A stretch of 6,194 nt of DNA from Dehalococcoidia bacterium (lineage in GTDB: Bacteria; Chloroflexota; Dehalococcoidia; SZUA-161): contig JACUUS010000133.1 of assembly GCA_014859215.1 (NCBI GenBank), positions 1 through 6,194 of the forward strand, given 5' to 3'. The position numbers and the translations under genes were made by a program. Positions 1 through 5,475 of this stretch are shown in pieces. Every line of letters begins with the position of its first letter. Positions within the stretch are counted from its first letter, which is position 1. The notes under the pieces were generated by a model. It was given only the letters and a program-made list of their open reading frames with translations. It made no database searches and had not been told where the DNA came from.

Positions 1-764
1 GTATTCGATACAAGATGGACCAGTCCGGAAGACCCGCCTCTTCCTCGCGGGTCCGGATCATGAGCTTCGCCGTCAACAGCAAACGCGAGTGCAAGAACGG
101 ACGCCGCCTGAACAAGATCGGCAACGTGCCATGCCCTTGTATCTCCAAAGCGCTTGCCCAGATCCGCAGCTATGTCATAGCGCCCCACTACAGTCTCAAC
201 ACCCGCGCAGGAGGCCGAACTCTCGCAGTATCGTGTCAGCGACGAGTCAAAAGCGTCTTCCTGAGCGGTCTCTACAAGGACGCGGAACTTGATTATATGT
301 GCCCATTGGTCAGGGCGAAAGTCCAGCGGTTGCTCGACCTCCTCTTCGTTCAGTTCCGAATATGGCCCCGCATAACGGAAGAAATGAAAATGGCCGATGT
401 ACGGCGAGTAATCGCTTAAGGCTGGATACACTACCTCTTGAAGCAGGAGAATGTAATCCGACAGCGGCCATCCCTCAGGAGAGTTCATGAATACGCGGTA
501 GTTGAGCCATACGTAGCCGGTCGTGTCTCGATCACGACCGAACTGCTCCATTGAAAGGGAAGGGGGTTGAGCCGGGCCAGGGGTGGGGGTCTGGTTTGAG
601 CCTGGAACAGCCCCCTGATCTTGAGATCGGTTTCCATTCACCACCGCGCCCGCAGAACCTGTTTCATTCGGGAGCGCGGACGGTCCGGAACAGGACAAGA
701 TCGGGACAAGCAGAGTCAGGATCATGACCGTTGACAGGATCTTCCTGGAAAGCGGCTCATTCAT
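1..764 (-). CDS. Putative lipoprotein, possible thiopeptide-type (Lant_dehydr_C-like) domain; 3' end beyond window
   Basis: The frame is open for 254 codons from ATG at 764-762 to the left edge with no stop, so the C-terminus is missing. A GGAGG lies 7 nt upstream of this ATG and decides the start over the in-frame Met14. Residues 1-24 are a signal peptide (R7-K8, then hydrophobic I9-L23) ending in the lipobox I-L-S-C with C25 as lipidation site, so the protein is probably anchored outside the cytoplasmic membrane. Residues 26-70 are a low-complexity Ser/Gly/Asn/Gln/Pro linker. A folded domain starts near Y84 (YVWLNYRVF). Its order of motifs, an aromatic strand, LLLQEVVYPAL (106-116), HFFRY (127-131), HIIKFR (156-161), KRFGD (204-208) and ADLVQAASVLAL (215-226), recalls the lantibiotic-dehydratase C-terminal/thiopeptide-type family. 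That family resemblance is by eye and tentative. The gene is divergent from the tRNA and glm operon. The coding call is firm; the function is unknown. Confidence 0.8.
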   Translation of the reverse strand, partial: MNEPLSRKILSTVMILTLLVPILSCSGPSALPNETGSAGAVVNGNRSQDQGAVPGSNQTPTPGPAQPPSLSMEQFGRDRDTTGYVWLNYRVFMNSPEGWPLSDYILLLQEVVYPALSDYSPYIGHFHFFRYAGPYSELNEEEVEQPLDFRPDQWAHIIKFRVLVETAQEDAFDSSLTRYCESSASCAGVETVVGRYDIAADLGKRFGDTRAWHVADLVQAASVLALAFAVDGEAHDPDPRGRGGSSGLVHLVSN

Positions 765-771
765 TCTCGCC

Positions 772-776
772 CCTCC
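772..776 (-). promoter_or_regulatory. Ribosome binding site of the lipoprotein gene
   Basis: The minus strand reads GGAGG followed by 7 nt and ATG. This is a near-ideal Shine-Dalgarno site. It supports the start at 764 and supports this unlisted edge frame as a real gene. Confidence 0.75.
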
Positions 777-836
777 GAATGAAGATACTCCTGGATTCGT
801 ACCTCTCGGGACTCTGACACCAGCGCGTGCACATCC

Positions 837-926
837 TTCAGGCCCCGGCTTGCCCGAGGCGTCGAGCAAATACAGCCTGAGTTCAGGCAAGCTTCAGGCA
901 AGGTTCAGGCAAGGTTCCTGCCTGAA
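837..926. repeat. Cluster of TTCAGGC repeats, three at 11-bp spacing
   Basis: TTCAGGC occurs in direct orientation at 837-843, 882-888, 893-899 and 904-910, and inverted (GCCTGAA) at 920-926. A partial inverted copy, GCCTGA, lies at 875-880. The three central copies form a tandem of the 11-bp unit [G/C]TTCAGGCAAG, so they lie one helical turn apart. The first copy is 45 bp away, about four turns. A helically phased array about 75-160 bp upstream of a start codon would fit a regulator binding site for the lipoprotein gene, but that role is inferred. No -35/-10 pair for that gene could be recognised nearby. Confidence 0.6.
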
Positions 927-930
927 CCTT
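900..930. repeat. Perfect 12-bp inverted repeat with 7-nt loop
   Basis: AAGGTTCAGGCA (900-911) and TGCCTGAACCTT (919-930) are exact reverse complements, separated by 7 nt. The left arm is the last tandem TTCAGGC unit and the right arm is its inverted copy. No T-run follows on either strand, so it is not a typical intrinsic terminator. It may be an operator dyad or a stem in an RNA leader. Confidence 0.7.
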
Positions 931-1001
931 ACAGTCTATCCAGCCATGACGGTATACGTCTTTCCACCTAGATTTCTCCTGTTGCGACCCGTAATTTCCG
1001 G

Positions 1002-1279
1002 CGCAGTCGGCTATAGTGATGTAGGGCCGCCGCTAGACTGCGATAGTACCGAAGTATTGCATCGGTCCGGGGAACTCCAGGGGCCAGGCATCTGGGGTCC
1101 GGGGCCTCTATATCCGAAAAGGTATGGCGGGAACCCCTCCGGGGGACCGATGGTTCCCGCCTTATCCATTTGCGGGAGACGAGTCCCGGCAAATGCCGGC
1201 TCTCATCAGCAGAGAACCTGCGCCACACACTGCTGCCGTCTCTGCAGCTAAATCAATGGAGACAGGTACAGGCGCAGGT
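1002..1279 (+). ncRNA. Candidate structured RNA, unidentified
   Basis: There is no credible ORF here, but there are consecutive local stems. (a) CGCAGTC 1002-1008 pairs with GACTGCG 1036-1042. (b) CGAT 1041-1044 plus AGTAC 1045-1049 pair with GTATT 1054-1058 plus ATCG 1061-1064 around a CGAA loop; this shares two bases with (a). (c) GGCGGGAACC 1126-1135 pairs perfectly with GGTTCCCGCC 1152-1161, and the stem extends through 1121-1124/1163-1166 after one mismatch. (d) CCGGC 1186-1190 pairs with GCCGG 1195-1199, flanked by GAG/CTC at 1181-1183/1202-1204. (e) ACCTGCGCC 1216-1224 pairs with GGCGCAGGT 1271-1279 and encloses GTCTC 1238-1242 with GAGAC 1259-1263. Several pairs (1122/1165, one in b, 1235/1267) are G-U on the plus strand and would be A-C on the minus strand, which favours plus-strand transcription. 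I could not match it to RNase P, tmRNA, SRP RNA, 6S or a known riboswitch. Boundaries and promoter are unknown. Confidence 0.3.
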
Positions 1280-1332
1280 CCGGTTCGAGGCTAGTCATTC
1301 TCCTCCGCCTGGTTACCTGGCAGATAGGACAG

Positions 1333-1460
1333 GGTATTCGAAATTCAGGTGCACGATACCGGTGGGCCCGCCTACTCTCTCCGGATCCGGGCTCACGGGT
1401 TCACCGTCGACGGCATAAGCCAGGGCAAGAGTAGTAAGGAACCCTGGCAATTAAGGTTCC
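1333..1460 (+). other. Further hairpin-rich non-coding stretch, with two competing stems
   Basis: GGTAT 1333-1337 plus CG 1339-1340 pair with CGATACC 1354-1360, with one bulged T. GTGGGCCCG 1362-1370 pairs with CGGGCTCAC 1388-1396 over 9 positions, one of them G-U on the plus strand. GCCAGGG 1419-1425 pairs with CCCTGGC 1442-1448, while GGAACC 1438-1443 pairs with GGTTCC 1455-1460. The last two stems share bases 1442-1443 and cannot both form in full. It may continue the structured RNA candidate to its left. No ORF with family features or a ribosome site was seen. Confidence 0.3.
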
Positions 1461-1470
1461 AGATACAAAT

Positions 1471-1517
1471 CCCGCCGGCTTGTTAGCTAATGTTGGCAAG
1501 TCTGTTTTTCCGGCGGG
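1471..1517 (+). repeat. Inverted repeat just upstream of the tRNA-Ser promoter
   Basis: CCCGCCGG (1471-1478) and CCGGCGGG (1510-1517) are exact reverse complements, with T1470/A1518 adding one more pair. The loop of 31 nt holds a weaker CTTG/CAAG stem (1479-1482/1497-1500) and a run of five T at 1505-1509. The weak inner stem plus T-run could act as a poor terminator for anything transcribed from the left. The outer arms flank the place where a -35 element of the tRNA promoter would lie. Confidence 0.4.
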
Positions 1518-1525
1518 AAATCGGG

Positions 1526-1531
1526 TATAAT
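1526..1531 (+). promoter_or_regulatory. Probable -10 box (TATAAT) of tRNA-Ser
   Basis: An exact TATAAT ends 8 nt before the mature tRNA 5' end, so transcription would begin about 1-2 nt upstream of the tRNA. No good TTGACA-like element is seen 16-18 bp upstream (the sequence there is T-rich, around 1503-1509). The position is wrong for an archaeal TATA box, which would sit about 26 nt before the start site. This is one argument for a bacterial host. Confidence 0.45.
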
Positions 1532-1539
1532 CCGAACGT

Positions 1540-1628
1540 GGAGGGGTGTCCGAGCGGTTTATGGTGGCGGTCTTGAAAACCGCTGTCCCGGGTCACCGGG
1601 ACCGTGGGTTCGAATCCCACCCCCTCCG
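1540..1628 (+). tRNA. tRNA-Ser, anticodon UGA
   Basis: Acceptor arms GGAGGGG (1540-1546) and CCCCTCC (1621-1627) pair fully and are followed by discriminator G1628, as expected for serine. The anticodon stem GCGGT/ACCGC (1567-1571/1579-1583) encloses loop CTTGAAA with anticodon TGA at 1574-1576, reading UCA. A long variable arm, GTCCCGG/CCGGGAC around GTCA, marks it as class II. The T-arm GTGGG/CCCAC encloses TTCGAAT. CCA is not encoded. The D-arm (TCCGAGCGGTT) looks bacterial. It lies 90 nt upstream of glmM on the same strand with only a TTTT downstream, so cotranscription with the operon is possible. Confidence 0.97.
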
Positions 1629-1708
1629 CTTTTGGATTGCGTTCCCCGTCCGGTATGGCCACGAGCATCCTTTGGGAGTGATCCGGCTTAACGATGTTTA
1701 TTAAAGCA

Positions 1709-1713
1709 GGGTG
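1709..1713 (+). promoter_or_regulatory. Ribosome binding site of glmM
   Basis: GGGTG lies 5 nt before ATG 1719 and matches the GGTG part of the anti-Shine-Dalgarno complement. In the 90-nt leader from the tRNA, a T/A-rich TTTATTAAA (1697-1705) stands out, but it is too near the start codon to call a promoter. No clear promoter for glmM itself was found. Confidence 0.5.
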
Positions 1714-1718
1714 CCGCA

Positions 1719-3041
1719 ATGAAGTTGTTCGGCTCGTCCGGAATAAGGCGCTTAGCAGACAGGACCCTCCTGGAGATTGCATTTCAGGCCGGGCTCGCTG
1801 CCGGTAACGCATACTCCTCGGTGGTGGTCGGGACAGACACAAGAACGTCCAGCGATTCTCTGAGATATGCCTTCGTATCAGGACTCCTCGCGGGTGGGGC
1901 TTCCGCATCCTATGCCGGCATTACCCCTACTCCGACTCTGGCTTATGCCGCAAGGCTTTTCCACGCCGGGACGATGATCACGGCCTCCCATAACCCTCCC
2001 CAGTACAACGGCCTTAAACTGGTCAACCCGGACGGTTCCGCCTTCGACGCACAGCAGCGAACTGCACTCGAAGGAGTGCTGTCTGCCCAATCTGCATCTG
2101 CAGTCGCCTGGGAAGAATTCGGAAAATGCGTCAACTGCGAGAGTGCGATCTCTGACCATTTAGACCGCATAACCAAAGACTTCCCTGGTCCACTCAGGGC
2201 AAGAGTGGTCGTCGACTGCTGTTGCGGAGCAGCCTGCGAGGCTACGCCGGTCCTGCTTACCAGACTCGGTTGCGACGTGGTCAGGATGAACTGCGAGCAC
2301 AGCGGGTTTTTCCCCAGGGAAATCGAACCACGACCGGAGAATCTTGTCGACCTTGCGAAGACTGTAAGAAGCCAGAATGCCGATCTGGGCATCGCCCATG
2401 ACGGAGACGCCGACAGGATAGCGGTAATTGACGAAAACGGCGAGTTCGTCCCCGCGGACAAGCTGATGGCCCTGTTCGCGATCGAGATGAAAGCTGAGAC
2501 AATTGTCACCACTGTTGACGCATCGATGATAATAGATGAGATCGGTCTGGAGGTAACGAGGACAAAGGTCGGGGATGCCTTCGTGTCAGATGAGCTGCGA
2601 AAGGATACCCGGCTTGAGGCCCGGTTCGGAGGCGAATCATCAGGATGCTTCATCTTCCCCCACATCTCGTTATGCCCGGACGCTATCTACGCAGCTGCGC
2701 TGGCTGCGCGTCTGGCCGGCGAGCGCAAGGTCTCCTCCCTGGTGAGCGAGATTCCTTCCTATCCGGTCATCAGGGGGTCGGTTGCGGCCGGTGATGAGCC
2801 TATGGCGTTTATCGAAGCCAGACTGAGAAGAATGCAGGAATCCGCAGGGAAGCTGGAAACGCTCGACGGGCTCAGGTTCGCCCTGACCGATGGCTGGCTG
2901 CTGATAAGGCCTTCGGGGACCGAGCCGAAGATCAGGATTACAGCCGAAGCGAAAACCGAATCCAGAGCGCGAGAACTGTTTGATTTAGGGATCAGGCTGG
3001 TAAAGGACAGCGTCCACGACTGCAAGAGGGCAAGCACATGA
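1719..3041 (+). CDS. glmM: Phosphoglucosamine mutase (archaeal-type phosphohexomutase)
   Basis: This 440-residue cytosolic alpha-D-phosphohexomutase should convert glucosamine-6-P to glucosamine-1-P via a phosphoserine intermediate. All four family loops are present: the N-terminal KLFGSSGIR (2-10), the catalytic TASHNP (88-93, phosphoserine S90), the metal loop DGDADR (228-233), the sugar loop GGESSG (304-309), and the C-terminal phosphate loop RPSGTEPKIRI (397-407). Length is normal. The SSGIR start and PPQYNGLKL after the catalytic loop resemble archaeal members rather than classical bacterial GlmM (FGTDGIRG). It is unusually cysteine-rich, with CVNC at 137-140 and CCC at 167-169 where relatives usually read CGN. 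The start has a GGGTG site 5 nt upstream. The stop overlaps the next start (ATGA), implying translational coupling. A phosphomannomutase or phosphoglucomutase activity cannot be excluded, but the glmU/glmS neighbours favour glucosamine phosphate. Confidence 0.9.
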   Translation: MKLFGSSGIRRLADRTLLEIAFQAGLAAGNAYSSVVVGTDTRTSSDSLRYAFVSGLLAGGASASYAGITPTPTLAYAARLFHAGTMITASHNPPQYNGLKLVNPDGSAFDAQQRTALEGVLSAQSASAVAWEEFGKCVNCESAISDHLDRITKDFPGPLRARVVVDCCCGAACEATPVLLTRLGCDVVRMNCEHSGFFPREIEPRPENLVDLAKTVRSQNADLGIAHDGDADRIAVIDENGEFVPADKLMALFAIEMKAETIVTTVDASMIIDEIGLEVTRTKVGDAFVSDELRKDTRLEARFGGESSGCFIFPHISLCPDAIYAAALAARLAGERKVSSLVSEIPSYPVIRGSVAAGDEPMAFIEARLRRMQESAGKLETLDGLRFALTDGWLLIRPSGTEPKIRITAEAKTESRARELFDLGIRLVKDSVHDCKRAST

Positions 3042-4240
3042 AAGCAGTCATACTGGCGGCAGGCGAGGGCAAGAGGATGCATCCTCTCACGTACACGAGG
3101 CCGAAGGTCATGCTGCCCATAGCAAACAGGCCCATCATGGAGCACCTGATGCTGGAAATGAAGAAGGCCGGCATCCAAGAGTTTGTCTTTGTAGTCGGGT
3201 ACCATGGCGAGAAAATTCGCGAGCATTTCGACAAGGGTGAGAAATGGGACGTTCAAATTGACTACGTGATGCAGAGGAAACAGCTTGGTACGGCGCACGC
3301 AGTCAAACTGGCGCAGAGATTTGTCAAGGACAAGTTCCTGCTCGCCAACGGCGACGTCCTCATACTGGCCGAAGACATCAGGAGACTCCTCGAAGGAGAC
3401 TATGCCTCACTTTGCCTTATCGAAGAGGACGACACCAGCGGCCTGGGGGTTGTGGAGGTGGAGCGCAGCAGGGTCAAGCGCATACATGAGAAGGTCGCTG
3501 TTCCTCCTTCGAACCTGGTTAATGCCGGGCTGTACCTTTTAGACGAAGACATTTTTTCCGCTATTGACAGAACAAGTGAGTCCCCCAGGGGCGAGTATGA
3601 GCTGACTGATTCTCTCCAGATCCTGCTGGATGAAAATTCCGAGATCACGTGGCTGAAACTCAGCAACTGGATAGACGTAAGCTATCCGTGGGACCTCCTT
3701 ACGGCAAACGAGCTGTTGCTCGCCAACGGTGAAACTGAGAATCTGGGCACGGTCGAAGAAAATGTTGTGCTAAAAGGACATATCTCCATCGGCACGGATA
3801 CCCTGGTACGATCCAACTGCTATCTCGTCGGGCCGATACGGATCGGCGAGAACTGCGAAATAGGGCCGAACTGCTATATTCGCCCCGGTACGACCATCGG
3901 GAACAGGTGCCACATCGGAAGCGCCGTTGAAATCAAGAACTCTATAGTCATGCAGGGGACCAAGATCCCCCATCACAACTATATCGGCGACAGCGTCCTG
4001 GGCGAGGAGTGCAATTTCGGAGCCGGCACCAAGATCGCCAACCTCAGGCTCGACAAGCAAGAGATCACGGTGGCTAATGTGGCGACCAGGAGGCGGAAGC
4101 TGGGCGCTATTATCGGTGACGGCGTGCAGACCGGAATAAACGCCAGCATCAACGTAGGAAGCCTGATAGGCAACCACACTTTCATCGGTCCCGGAGCTAC
4201 AGTCGCCGGGATTGTTCTCCCCAACTCGCGTATCTTTTAG
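3038..4240 (+). CDS. glmU: Bifunctional GlmU-type enzyme: sugar-1-P nucleotidylyltransferase and amino-sugar-1-P N-acetyltransferase
   Basis: This 400-residue protein has two domains. The N-terminal nucleotidylyltransferase (about 1-225) shows LAAGEGKRMHPLT (6-18), RPKVMLPI (21-28), QLGTAHA (82-88, GlmU-like rather than RmlA-like), NGD (104-106), NAGLY (162-166), ELTD (188-191) and WIDVSYPWDLL (211-221). The C-terminal left-handed beta-helix (about 240-395) shows hexapeptide repeats and KIPHHNYIGDS (309-319), NFGAGT (326-331), IANLR (333-337) and RRRKLGA (351-357). H312, Y315 and N335 line up with residues I recall as needed for acetyl transfer in Sulfolobus ST0452 (H308, Y311, N331). It should acetylate glucosamine-1-P with acetyl-CoA and then uridylylate it to UDP-GlcNAc. 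GAGGG lies 7 nt before the ATG, which overlaps the glmM stop by 4 nt. Classical bacterial GlmU is about 450 residues; this is the shorter archaeal form. Other sugar or nucleotide specificities are possible. Confidence 0.88.
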   Translation: MKAVILAAGEGKRMHPLTYTRPKVMLPIANRPIMEHLMLEMKKAGIQEFVFVVGYHGEKIREHFDKGEKWDVQIDYVMQRKQLGTAHAVKLAQRFVKDKFLLANGDVLILAEDIRRLLEGDYASLCLIEEDDTSGLGVVEVERSRVKRIHEKVAVPPSNLVNAGLYLLDEDIFSAIDRTSESPRGEYELTDSLQILLDENSEITWLKLSNWIDVSYPWDLLTANELLLANGETENLGTVEENVVLKGHISIGTDTLVRSNCYLVGPIRIGENCEIGPNCYIRPGTTIGNRCHIGSAVEIKNSIVMQGTKIPHHNYIGDSVLGEECNFGAGTKIANLRLDKQEITVANVATRRRKLGAIIGDGVQTGINASINVGSLIGNHTFIGPGATVAGIVLPNSRIF

Positions 4241-4280
4241 CCTACCGGAGAACAAGAGACCCTCGGGGCAGGGGCGCAAA

Positions 4281-4284
4281 GGAG
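4281..4284 (+). promoter_or_regulatory. Ribosome binding site deciding the GTG start of the second glmU-type gene
   Basis: GGAG (within AAAGGAG) lies 5 nt before GTG 4290. The reading frame is open further upstream to a TTG at 4212. That longer start would overlap the previous gene by 29 nt and add 26 residues with no family character, so the GTG is preferred. Confidence 0.75.
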
Positions 4285-4289
4285 CAGAA

Positions 4290-5474
4290 GTGGACAGGAT
4301 TCAACAGGCCGTTATCCTTGCGGCAGGGGAAGGGCAGAGACTAAGGCCGTTCACTGCCTCGAAGCCAAAGGTAATGATTCCGATAGCGGGAAAACCGATA
4401 CTGGGTTACGTGATCGAAGCGGCCGCGCAAAACGGGATTCGCAAAATCACAATTGTCGTGGGCTATAGAAAAGAGCAGGTTATAGATTGTTTCGGGGCGG
4501 GTGAGCAGTATGATGTGGAAATCACGTACGTCGACCAGAGGCAGCAACTCGGGACCGCGCATGCTCTGAAGCAGGCCAAAGGGACAGTCAGCGGCACATT
4601 CCTGGCACTGTCCGGGGACAATATCATCGAAGCAAATACAATCTCGGATATCGTCAAGGCGACCCCGAACACAATACTTGTCAAGGAACAGGACAATGTA
4701 TCCAAGTACGGTGTGATCAAAGCGCAGGACGGGGTGGTCACCAGCATTGTCGAGAAACCGAAAGAAGCTATCAGCCCTCTCGTCAATACAGGGATCTACG
4801 CCTTCCACGACGATATTTTTGACGTGATCGGACAGGAAACCGACCTGACCACGGTCCTACGAGATATGATCGCGGCGGGCCGCCAGGTAGGGGCCTGCTT
4901 CGCTACCGGCGCCTGGCTCGATGTTGTTTACCCGTGGGATATATTAAAACTGAATGATATGGCCCTTTCCCGTATCTCGCCCGCTACCGGAGGAACGATT
5001 GAGAGCGGCGTTGGTATCAAGGGGCTGGTATCTATCGGAAAGGGTTCGATAGTCCGATCCAACTCGTATATAGTCGGCCCGGTTACCGTGGGAGAGAACT
5101 GCGAGATTGGCCCGGGGATCTGCATCCTGCCGTCGACCAGCATCGGAGACAATGTGTGTCTGGCCCCATTCTCGCTCATTTCCAACAGCATTATTGCCGA
5201 CGGAGTAGAGATCGGCCCCGGTTCGATCCTCCATGACTCCATCGTGGACAGGGGTACGCGCATCAAGGGTCACCTGGTAACACAAAGCGAGGAGACTGAG
5301 ATCAGGGTGGAGGACGAATACCACAGGGTACATATCGGGGCCATGATCGGAGAGCACTGTTCCATAGGAGGCAATGCCGTTACCGCCGCCGGGGTAATCA
5401 TTGGAAACAGGAGTAAAATAAGACCGTTGAAGTTCCTTGAGGGATGCATCCCTGACGAAAGCCTGGTTATCTGA
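4290..5474 (+). CDS. GlmU-type nucleotidylyltransferase paralogue with eroded acetyltransferase site
   Basis: From GTG 4290 the protein is 394 residues and begins with an uncharged-core strand leading directly into LAAGEGQRLRPFT (10-22), the nucleotide loop. KPKVMIPI (25-32), QLGTAHA (86-92), SGDN (108-111), EKP (155-157), NTGIY (166-170) and WLDVVYPWDIL (209-219) complete a normal nucleotidylyltransferase domain, probably UTP-dependent. The C-terminal beta-helix (about 237-380) keeps its hexapeptide pattern. Aligned without gaps over this stretch to the preceding gene, however, the acetyltransferase residues are gone: H312 becomes P310, Y315 becomes I313, N335 becomes S333, NFGAGT becomes RIKGHL, and K354 of RKLGA becomes H348. 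I infer a uridylyltransferase with a structural or altered C-terminal domain, perhaps for UDP-GlcNAc or UDP-glucose, or a subunit partnering its neighbour. It sits 49 nt after that gene and 1 nt before glmS. A GlmU-family symbol is withheld because the activity is uncertain. Confidence 0.85.
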   Translation: MDRIQQAVILAAGEGQRLRPFTASKPKVMIPIAGKPILGYVIEAAAQNGIRKITIVVGYRKEQVIDCFGAGEQYDVEITYVDQRQQLGTAHALKQAKGTVSGTFLALSGDNIIEANTISDIVKATPNTILVKEQDNVSKYGVIKAQDGVVTSIVEKPKEAISPLVNTGIYAFHDDIFDVIGQETDLTTVLRDMIAAGRQVGACFATGAWLDVVYPWDILKLNDMALSRISPATGGTIESGVGIKGLVSIGKGSIVRSNSYIVGPVTVGENCEIGPGICILPSTSIGDNVCLAPFSLISNSIIADGVEIGPGSILHDSIVDRGTRIKGHLVTQSEETEIRVEDEYHRVHIGAMIGEHCSIGGNAVTAAGVIIGNRSKIRPLKFLEGCIPDESLVI

Positions 5475-5475
5475 A

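Noticed and set aside
15..419. Plus-strand open frame of about 134 codons, and overlapping smaller ones
   Set aside because: It lies opposite the minus-strand lipoprotein frame, which has a GGAGG site, a signal peptide and protein-like composition. The plus-strand product has no family character.
837..926. TTCAGGC array as a CRISPR
   Set aside because: The units are 11 bp with no spacers of CRISPR size and no cas genes nearby.
900..930. Hairpin as an intrinsic terminator
   Set aside because: No T-run follows the stem on either strand, and no gene ends next to it.
1064..1104. Direct repeat GGTCCGGGG at 1064-1072 and 1096-1104
   Set aside because: It is only 9 bp, of low complexity and with no third copy, so it is not convincing as a separate element.
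724..1251. Plus-strand frame of 175 codons across the intergenic region, and a minus-strand frame at 968-1228
   Set aside because: Their products are Pro/Gly/Ser/Arg-rich without motifs, no good ribosome site was seen, and they cross the repeats and hairpins. They fit chance openings in GC-rich DNA.
1381..1413. Two perfect 10-bp palindromes, CCGGATCCGG and CCGTCGACGG
   Set aside because: Loopless short palindromes are expected occasionally in GC-rich DNA. They differ in sequence and neither recurs in the window as far as I could see.
1002..1460. RNase P RNA, tmRNA, SRP RNA or a GEMM/cobalamin riboswitch
   Set aside because: I looked for the conserved core strings of each, such as GAGGAAAGTCC for RNase P and GGTCCGGAAGGAAGCAGCC for SRP, and found none on either strand.
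1943..2665. Long minus-strand frame (240 codons) antisense to glmM
   Set aside because: It is very Ser-rich and arises from the codon bias of glmM on the other strand. All mutase motifs are intact in the sense frame.
4212..4289. Upstream TTG start for the second glmU-type gene
   Set aside because: It would overlap the preceding gene and add 26 residues unlike the family. GTG 4290 has an AAAGGAG site and places the nucleotide loop at the usual distance from the N-terminus.
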